This document shows, one piece after another, positions 6,026-11,838 of a stretch of DNA of 11,838 bases; positions within the stretch are counted from its first letter, which is position 1, and every line of letters starts with the position of its first letter. The position numbers and the translations under genes are program-made. The notes below the pieces were generated by a model. It did not search any database. It was not told the DNA's origin and saw nothing but the letters and a program-made list of their open reading frames with translations. Source of the DNA: an uncultured Bacteroidales bacterium (GTDB lineage Bacteria; Bacteroidota; Bacteroidia; Bacteroidales; Paludibacteraceae); assembly GCA_903912795.1 (NCBI GenBank), contig CAIWIS010000278.1, positions 1 to 11,838 of the forward strand, read 5' to 3'.

Positions 6026-7768
6026 CTAATATCCTGCATTATTCTGCAAGTTGCTTGCTTTGAGGGTTTCACCATAAGGTATTGGCATGTATGGCGATTT
6101 GAATGTACGGGTTTCGATAGGTGCTGTGGTGTAAATTCCATTGACAGGAAATGTAAGAGAAGCCACATCATCTTTACCATTACACCAGCGACGCATATCC
6201 CAAAAACGGTGATCTTCGAAACACAATTCAACACGACGTTCGTTTTTTACAAAATCGAGAAATGTGGTATTTGTAACTTTATTACCGATAATATAATATT
6301 TATCTTTGGTTGATGGCCCTGAACCAAAAGCGCGTTCGCGGATATAGCGCATAATTATTTTGGGTGTATAGCCATAAGTAGTACTATTCATATCGCCGGT
6401 AGCCATAAATACAGCTTCGGCAAAGTTGAGATACAATTCAGCTTTTCCTAATAGAATTGGCGACATAGTGGTAGTGACAGTGGGTGTAGTAAAACGCACA
6501 TCCGTATCGAGTAACTTCTGCATATAATAACCGGTACGTGTATTATTTTGCTGTTTGCCAATAGCATCATTTCCATCTGGTATTGTAACCAGTGTAATGC
6601 CTGCAAAAGCTTCACCATTTCGAGCAATAAAATTATCCAAACGCGGATCACGATTCAGGTGCGGAATTAGAGGGTCGAGTGTAACAGTTGAAACTTCGCT
6701 TGCAGGATAGCCATCACTTTTTGGGAAAGCATTAATCAGGTTAAGTGTCGGATTATAAGTTCCGTTTCCCTGTAATCGTGGTGGAAAGTTTTCTTTTTCG
6801 AGTGTTGATACAGCCGAATTGATAGGGCCACGAAAGAAAATGTCTTTATTGGTAAAATTGCCATTATTCAAATTGTTTTTATTAAAATAATTGGCATACG
6901 ATAGCAGCGCAACACTTCCTCCCGCTAGTTGAATGGCCTCCTGAGCAGCTTTTGCAGCATCTTTCCAACGTTGTACATCATTAGTCAGGTTATAAGCCGG
7001 ACTTGCTGCATACAAAAGCATTCTAGCTTTCAGTGCTTTAGCAGCCAAACCAGACGGATGACCGGCATCGGCCTGTAAACCATCGGCAATAGTTCCACCT
7101 GAACTTCCATCCTTCGAGTAGTCGAGCGGCAGGTGAGCAAAAGCACTGTCGCAGTCGGCAACAATCTGTTTTACACAATCTTCGTAAGTATTGCGGGCTA
7201 CGTTCAGATTCTCACTTTCGTTGTAAAAATTTTTACGAATAATATACCCATATACTTTTCCATCGTTACCAACACCGCCATATTTCTGTAGTAAATCAAA
7301 CTGATACCAGGCGCGAAGAAAATAAGCTTCGCCCAATGTATAATAAAACATACGCAAATTGGTCGTTTTATCATCGTTGAATTTTACCGGTGTAGGTATG
7401 GGTTTACTATAATCGAGCACCATGTGGTCGATATACCAGTTAATATAGTTGATATATGTATAATCTGTTGCCCAAGTATCGCCCAATGGATTGACCTGAG
7501 TCGAAATACCGCCCTTGGCTGCCTTTGAAGTAATTGAGTTTTCGTTATTGGCAATCAGATTATCGGTGGCTGCTTCGTATGTTAGATTCATTCGGTTGGG
7601 AATACCCAGATAGGCACGATATAATACACCCACAAAATAATCTTTCGATTTCATTAAGTCGCTTTCGCCTACATAATTGTCTTTGGTTGGCTCCATAAAG
7701 TCGGAACAAGCCGAAAATCCTGCAATAAGAGCAACTATCGAAATGTATTTTAAATGATTTAGTTTCAT
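6026..7768 (-). CDS. SusD-like (RagB/SusD family) outer-membrane glycan-binding lipoprotein
   Basis: This complete 580-residue SusD homologue has a lipoprotein signal peptide ending in GFSAC (Cys21). It should form the hinged lid over the SusC channel encoded just upstream (20-bp gap) and capture oligosaccharides for import. Family hallmarks are EAYFLRAWYQFDLLQKYGG (147-165), the TPR segment AAKALKARMLLYAASPAYN (242-260), and ERRVELCFEDHRFWDMRRW (510-528). The C-terminus ends in PYMPIPYGE, then LQNNAGY, as usual for the family. Length is normal. No strong Shine-Dalgarno sequence precedes the ATG; the leader is AT-rich, as is common in Bacteroidota. The ligand cannot be predicted from sequence alone. 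Confidence 0.96.
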   Translation of the reverse strand: MKLNHLKYISIVALIAGFSACSDFMEPTKDNYVGESDLMKSKDYFVGVLYRAYLGIPNRMNLTYEAATDNLIANNENSITSKAAKGGISTQVNPLGDTWATDYTYINYINWYIDHMVLDYSKPIPTPVKFNDDKTTNLRMFYYTLGEAYFLRAWYQFDLLQKYGGVGNDGKVYGYIIRKNFYNESENLNVARNTYEDCVKQIVADCDSAFAHLPLDYSKDGSSGGTIADGLQADAGHPSGLAAKALKARMLLYAASPAYNLTNDVQRWKDAAKAAQEAIQLAGGSVALLSYANYFNKNNLNNGNFTNKDIFFRGPINSAVSTLEKENFPPRLQGNGTYNPTLNLINAFPKSDGYPASEVSTVTLDPLIPHLNRDPRLDNFIARNGEAFAGITLVTIPDGNDAIGKQQNNTRTGYYMQKLLDTDVRFTTPTVTTTMSPILLGKAELYLNFAEAVFMATGDMNSTTYGYTPKIIMRYIRERAFGSGPSTKDKYYIIGNKVTNTTFLDFVKNERRVELCFEDHRFWDMRRWCNGKDDVASLTFPVNGIYTTAPIETRTFKSPYMPIPYGETLKASNLQNNAGY

Positions 7769-7788
7769 AATTTTATATTCTTAATTTT

Positions 7789-10581
7789 TTAGAATGAAAT
7801 GGATAAACCGGCTGCATAGGTGCTAAATAAGGGATAATTATTAATTCCGGCATCGAACGACTCAGGGTCAAGCGATTTTATTTTTGATAAAGTCAGTAAA
7901 TCGGTTCCGTAAAGCGAAACTTTCAACTCCGACATTTTCAATACTTTTACCCATTGCTTTGGAAATGAATAAGATAAAGCCACATTTTGAAGTTTCATAA
8001 ATCCTGCATCGGCAGTCCAATAATCCGAACCTGTCTGAAAATCGTTTGTACCAGCACCTGCCGTAAGCATTGGGTGTGCGTTACCATTAGGCAAACCAAT
8101 AGTGCTGATGGTTGAATATTTGCGTGTTGAATAATTTTGGAAATAGCTGCTCAAATAAGGTTTGTAGCCACCATATCCCAAAATAAGTGCGTATAATTCA
8201 ATACCTTTATATTCCATTTTCAGATTTCCTGTGTACATCATGCGAGGCATGGCATTGCCTATAACAATACGGTCGTACGAGTTCAATACTTTATCACCAT
8301 TGCGATCATCGTAAATTATATTACCCACTTTTAAGTCTTTAGGGTCCATATACGATGGCACTGCCATAGTTCCGGCCAACACCTTATCGATATCTTCCTG
8401 CGTATAAAAACCTATAGCATGATAACCGCGAATATCGTCGTTAGCATCGCCTACGGTGGTGTAGCGTGGGTCAGGCAATTCATCGAATGCAATTTTACGG
8501 GTTTTACCATAGGTAATATTTCCCGAAACTGAGTATTTTAATTCCTGAATTTGACCGGAATATGAAAGTTCGGCTTCAAAACCTTTTAATCCGGTTTTTC
8601 CGTAATTCATTTCGGGAATAAATGTCGAGCCACCACTAATAGCCGGTATAACGTTATTTGGTTTTGTAATTTGGTCGAACGACAAATAATCAAAATACGA
8701 CACTTTTAAAGCTATTGAGTTAAATAATTTTGCTTCAAGACTCAAGTCTGTTTCACGCATTTTTGGCCATTCAATCACGTCACTTCCGGGGCGTACGATA
8801 TTGGTAGTTGTACCAGCCGATGCGGTATTAAAAACATAGGTATTGGGAGCAAATTTATTGTAATACCAGGTTTGTCGCCATAGGTTTGGAGCAATATTGT
8901 CATCGCCCATAATACCCCATGAAGCATTAATTTTCAGGAGATTAATTGCTTTGATATTTTTAAAGAAATTTTCGTTCGAAACTGTCCATCCCGCACCAAT
9001 TGCCGGAAAAGTTTTGAAACGTTTGTCGGGAGCCATAATTTGTGAACCACTGTAGTTTGCTACCCCTTCGATACTGTATTTATCAGCATACGAATAATTT
9101 ACCCTTAATCCAAGATTCTGGCGTTTGTAATCGTATAAATTACTAGCAGTATTTAATTCCGACATAAAATAGAACAAATCGGCAGTAATAGCATGTTTAC
9201 CAAATTTCCGGTCGTAGTTCAAGGTATTGGCAAAAGCCCAGCGTTGGGTGTAATCATTTGCTCCCATCGATTGCGATGTAGCTTTCTTTTCTTCACGCAA
9301 GGTTTGAATTGCAGTTACATTGCCATCAAAATCGAAGGTTTGAGCTTTGTAAACACCAAAAGTGTTGATTTTACTCAAATTTTGCATGTGGTAAATATCG
9401 AACGAAAAAGTAGGCTGCCAGGTTAATCCTTTCAGAATGCCTTTCAAATTTATATCCAGACTGATATCGGATTGCACCCGCAGTGCCGTTTCACGCTGAT
9501 AGCCACTTAAAGCTTGTGCTGCATACGGATTGTCGAGCCACGAAGTTGTACCTCCCACAGTATCAGTACCTGCTTTTAAAAATATGGGATAGGCATTGGG
9601 GTAGCGCGACGAAAGTGTACTGAAGCTAAAGTTTCCGGGCAATTGTTTTTCGCCTAAAATAGTAGCCAAATTGGCTTGCAATTTAATATCGTCCGAAAAT
9701 TGCGAATTTACATTGCCCTGCAAATTAAATGTTTGCATATTACGTTTATTATTTCCGTAGGCTTCGTAATTCCCTTCGCTTTTGTAGCTGCCATGTACGT
9801 AATAATTTGTTTTGGCATTTCCACCTGCATATTCCACAGCAGCTCTCGTAAAATTCATATACTTATTTAAAAACTGACCGTAGAAATCCACATCCGGATA
9901 CTGTATGGGCGAAGTTTTGTATAAATAAGCATCCAATACATCCTGTGTATATTCCCCTTTTCCGGTTGGCAATACACCGTTATTATCATTCATCAATGCT
10001 TTGTTGTAGTTAGTGGCATAGTCGTACGAATTCATATAGTGGGGTAAGGCAGTAGGTAATTTTACGCCTTGTTGAACTGTAGTACTGAATTTTGGTTTTC
10101 CCTGAGCACCGCGTTTGGTAGTAACCATAATAATACCGCTACTGGTTCGTCCGCCGTACATGGCTTTCGAAACAGGATCTTTTAATACCCTGACTTCCGC
10201 AATTTGACCCTCATCGTAAGATGTAAGCGCGCGTTCAACACCATCCACCAATACTATGTAACCACCAAGATTTCCACGAACATAAGTGTCGAAATTGGAC
10301 TCATCAGGGTTGCCATTATTTTGAAGTATAAACACGCCGGGCAACTTACCAGCCAACGATTCAAATATCGACATAGCTGGATAGGTCGTCAAATCACTCC
10401 CATTTACAGCGTTGGAATTGCCGACAAAGCGATTCATTTCCTGTTTTCCGAAAAGCACATTTATTTTTTGCGCTTTTGATATAACAGTCGTATCAGGCTT
10501 ACTTTGTGCTATGGCTTCGGTTGCAAATAATCCGTAAACCAATGCAAATGCTATTACTATTTTATTAATTGTATATCTCAT
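7789..10581 (-). CDS. SusC-like TonB-dependent outer-membrane oligosaccharide transporter, short N-terminus
   Basis: This 930-residue TonB-dependent transporter is the import channel that pairs with the following SusD. A signal peptide ends near AIAQ (cleavage after residue 25). The plug domain spans about 50-158, with the family patterns SLAGKLPGVFILQNNG (75-90), VLVDGVERAL, VRVLKDPVSKAMYGGRTSSG (130-149) and IIMVTTKRG. The rest is a 22-strand type beta-barrel rich in aromatic and polar alternation, ending in a terminal Phe (LSISF), as outer-membrane proteins require. Compared with usual SusC proteins of about 1000-1100 residues, it lacks the N-terminal carboxypeptidase-regulatory-like domain; only about 25 residues separate the signal peptide from the plug. 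AAGGAT lies a few bases before the ATG. The gene follows the upstream SusD-like gene after 45 bp. Confidence 0.96.
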   Translation of the reverse strand: MRYTINKIVIAFALVYGLFATEAIAQSKPDTTVISKAQKINVLFGKQEMNRFVGNSNAVNGSDLTTYPAMSIFESLAGKLPGVFILQNNGNPDESNFDTYVRGNLGGYIVLVDGVERALTSYDEGQIAEVRVLKDPVSKAMYGGRTSSGIIMVTTKRGAQGKPKFSTTVQQGVKLPTALPHYMNSYDYATNYNKALMNDNNGVLPTGKGEYTQDVLDAYLYKTSPIQYPDVDFYGQFLNKYMNFTRAAVEYAGGNAKTNYYVHGSYKSEGNYEAYGNNKRNMQTFNLQGNVNSQFSDDIKLQANLATILGEKQLPGNFSFSTLSSRYPNAYPIFLKAGTDTVGGTTSWLDNPYAAQALSGYQRETALRVQSDISLDINLKGILKGLTWQPTFSFDIYHMQNLSKINTFGVYKAQTFDFDGNVTAIQTLREEKKATSQSMGANDYTQRWAFANTLNYDRKFGKHAITADLFYFMSELNTASNLYDYKRQNLGLRVNYSYADKYSIEGVANYSGSQIMAPDKRFKTFPAIGAGWTVSNENFFKNIKAINLLKINASWGIMGDDNIAPNLWRQTWYYNKFAPNTYVFNTASAGTTTNIVRPGSDVIEWPKMRETDLSLEAKLFNSIALKVSYFDYLSFDQITKPNNVIPAISGGSTFIPEMNYGKTGLKGFEAELSYSGQIQELKYSVSGNITYGKTRKIAFDELPDPRYTTVGDANDDIRGYHAIGFYTQEDIDKVLAGTMAVPSYMDPKDLKVGNIIYDDRNGDKVLNSYDRIVIGNAMPRMMYTGNLKMEYKGIELYALILGYGGYKPYLSSYFQNYSTRKYSTISTIGLPNGNAHPMLTAGAGTNDFQTGSDYWTADAGFMKLQNVALSYSFPKQWVKVLKMSELKVSLYGTDLLTLSKIKSLDPESFDAGINNYPLFSTYAAGLSISF

Positions 10582-10626
10582 AGATCCTTATAGTTTTTGA
10601 CTTAATTCTTGATTTTTGATTCTTAT
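10582..10626. repeat. Spacer with degenerate 7-bp periodicity between the upstream SusD-like and SusC-like genes
   Basis: From 10594 the plus strand reads in 7-bp phase as TTTTTGA, CTTAATT, CTTGATT, TTTGATT and CTTATTT (the last overlapping the stop codon). The phase and T-rich character resemble the clearer array at 4962-5016. The coding strand has AAGGAT close to the SusC ATG at 10581, a modest ribosome-binding site. I see no promoter or terminator. Confidence 0.5.
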
Positions 10627-11838
10627 TTACCATCCCGGATTTTGGGTGAAATTAGGACCTAACTCCACATTGGTACGGCTTATAGGGAACAAATAATGAC
10701 GTTCCTGCCATTTAAGTTGCAAGTTTTCAGGACAAGTAACCACGGTATATTGGAATGATGATACTCCTGTTTTTTTGATATACATTCCTTTTTGAATCAA
10801 AACTTCGGGGTTAAGCATAATTTTCCAACGACGAAGGTCGTAATAACGTTTTTCTTCAAAAGCTGTTTCGATACGGATTTCGTTCCTAATTTTTTGTTCA
10901 AATTCGTCAGTACTTCCCGGTACTAACCACGCTTTACTGCCATCAAACAATGGCATTCCGGCACGTTCGCGAACTTTATTTACGGCTTGTACTGCTGTCA
11001 TACTTAATCCTGAAACTCCTTGTGGTGAAGCAGTTGGCCCCCATGCACGGTTGGCTGCTTCGGCATAATACAAATACAAATCGGCCAAGCGAATAATGTT
11101 CCACATAATGGATGCCGATTTTGCACCCGATGAGATATTAAATACAGCATCGCAAAGTTTTGCATTGTAATAACCGGTATAAGTATAGCCACTTTTTGCC
11201 ACTTTTTGCTCCGATACCAATAATTCTTTAGCCGTGCTGTTGTCAAACGATTCGTTCCAAATTTGAACCGTACGCGACAGGTTGGAAACCATACTATTTA
11301 CAGCCCCATTATACATTACAGTTTGATAAAAACGCGGGTCTCTACCAATATATGGATTGCTGAGGTACTTTGGGTCGGTGGGGTCAATGGGCGAACCATC
11401 AGCCCAGCCATAACATTGCGCCAAATTTTCGGTTACTGATTCACCTCCATTCCACGAGCCACCAAGCATATCGGACTGAATACCAACCCAAACCGGTGTC
11501 CATGTTACATTTATATTGGCATTTAAGCGACCAAATAACACCTCCTTGTAAGTACTTGCTTTCGGACCGATAAATAAGTTATGAAAATCGGCAAAAGGTG
11601 CTAATGCATAATAACCTGAAGCTTCAGCTTCTTTAATAGCGTTTCCGGCAGCTATAGCGGCGGTTTCCCATAATGCTTTTTCGTCTGTAGGATTCGAAAA
11701 CGGACTTGCAGCCCAAACCAAGGCCTTTGCTTTGTAGGCTAAGGCAGCCATTTTCGAAGGCCGACCCCAGTTATTATCAGGCACTGTCATTGGCAAATAT
11801 TGAGCTGATAATTCAAATGTTTCAGCAATTTTTTGTGC
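10627..11838 (-). CDS. SusD-like outer-membrane lipoprotein, 5' end cut by window edge
   Basis: The frame is open to the last base of the window, so 403 C-terminal residues are visible and the signal peptide and first part are missing; a TTG at 11796 is internal, not a start. The family marks are GRPSKMAALAYKAKALVWAA (the SusD TPR helix with the AASP motif following), NEIRIETAFEEKRYYDLRRW, and the closing YLFPISRTNVE and QNPGW. It is clearly a different SusD type from the one at 6026-7768: the C-terminal ends differ (QNPGW against QNNAGY) and there is little similarity between the families' landmarks. Its own SusC partner should lie just upstream, beyond the window, so this locus carries at least two SusC/SusD pairs in tandem. 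The role is capture of extracellular glycan for its cognate transporter. Confidence 0.95.
   Translation of the reverse strand, partial: AQKIAETFELSAQYLPMTVPDNNWGRPSKMAALAYKAKALVWAASPFSNPTDEKALWETAAIAAGNAIKEAEASGYYALAPFADFHNLFIGPKASTYKEVLFGRLNANINVTWTPVWVGIQSDMLGGSWNGGESVTENLAQCYGWADGSPIDPTDPKYLSNPYIGRDPRFYQTVMYNGAVNSMVSNLSRTVQIWNESFDNSTAKELLVSEQKVAKSGYTYTGYYNAKLCDAVFNISSGAKSASIMWNIIRLADLYLYYAEAANRAWGPTASPQGVSGLSMTAVQAVNKVRERAGMPLFDGSKAWLVPGSTDEFEQKIRNEIRIETAFEEKRYYDLRRWKIMLNPEVLIQKGMYIKKTGVSSFQYTVVTCPENLQLKWQERHYLFPISRTNVELGPNFTQNPGW

Noticed and set aside
11788..11796. TTG at 11796 or ATG at 11790 as start of the upstream SusD-like gene
   Set aside because: The frame continues open to the window edge with SusD-like residues, and a start here would remove the signal peptide and half the protein.

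Overview
All genes in this window lie on the minus strand, so the biological reading order runs from high to low coordinates. The content is typical of a polysaccharide utilisation locus (PUL) of a Bacteroidota bacterium. It has SusC/SusD outer-membrane pairs, three recognisable lipoprotein signal peptides, a DUF1735-type surface lipoprotein, an AT-rich base composition and mostly weak Shine-Dalgarno sites. The beta-helix protein carries a C-terminal type IX secretion (T9SS) sorting domain. That points to a T9SS-carrying lineage, such as an environmental or anaerobic Bacteroidales, rather than a T9SS-free gut Bacteroides. The species cannot be read from the sequence.

Layout in order of transcription: (1) the 3' part of a SusD-like gene, cut by the right edge (10627-11838), whose SusC partner must lie outside; (2) a complete but short SusC-like TonB-dependent transporter (7789-10581); (3) its SusD-like partner (6026-7768); (4) a DUF1735/DUF4361-like lipoprotein (5016-5972, start corrected to ATG); (5) a secreted right-handed beta-helix protein with a T9SS sorting domain (3147-4925); (6) a periplasmic family 3 glycoside hydrolase with NagZ-like active-site motifs (1309-3087); (7) the 5' part of a lipoprotein with a Big_2 domain and a conserved domain I cannot name (1-1301), cut by the left edge.

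The gaps are 45, 20, 53, 90, 59 and 7 bp, with no clear terminator, so the genes probably form one operon. The likely division of labour is as follows. Surface lipoproteins and SusD bind a glycan, the T9SS-secreted beta-helix protein and perhaps the Big_2 lipoprotein act on it outside the cell, SusC imports oligosaccharides, and the GH3 enzyme trims them. The substrate cannot be fixed from the sequence. The NagZ-like GH3 motif makes an amino-sugar-containing glycan one possibility.

The most unusual non-coding structure is the junction before the GH3 gene. A near-perfect 38-bp inverted repeat lies just ahead of it, a two-codon ORF overlaps its start codon, and a possible internal promoter lies upstream. 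The other notable non-coding feature is a set of roughly 7-bp periodic spacers between the genes, clearest at 4962-5016. No tRNA, rRNA, CRISPR array, transposase or regulator gene is visible.
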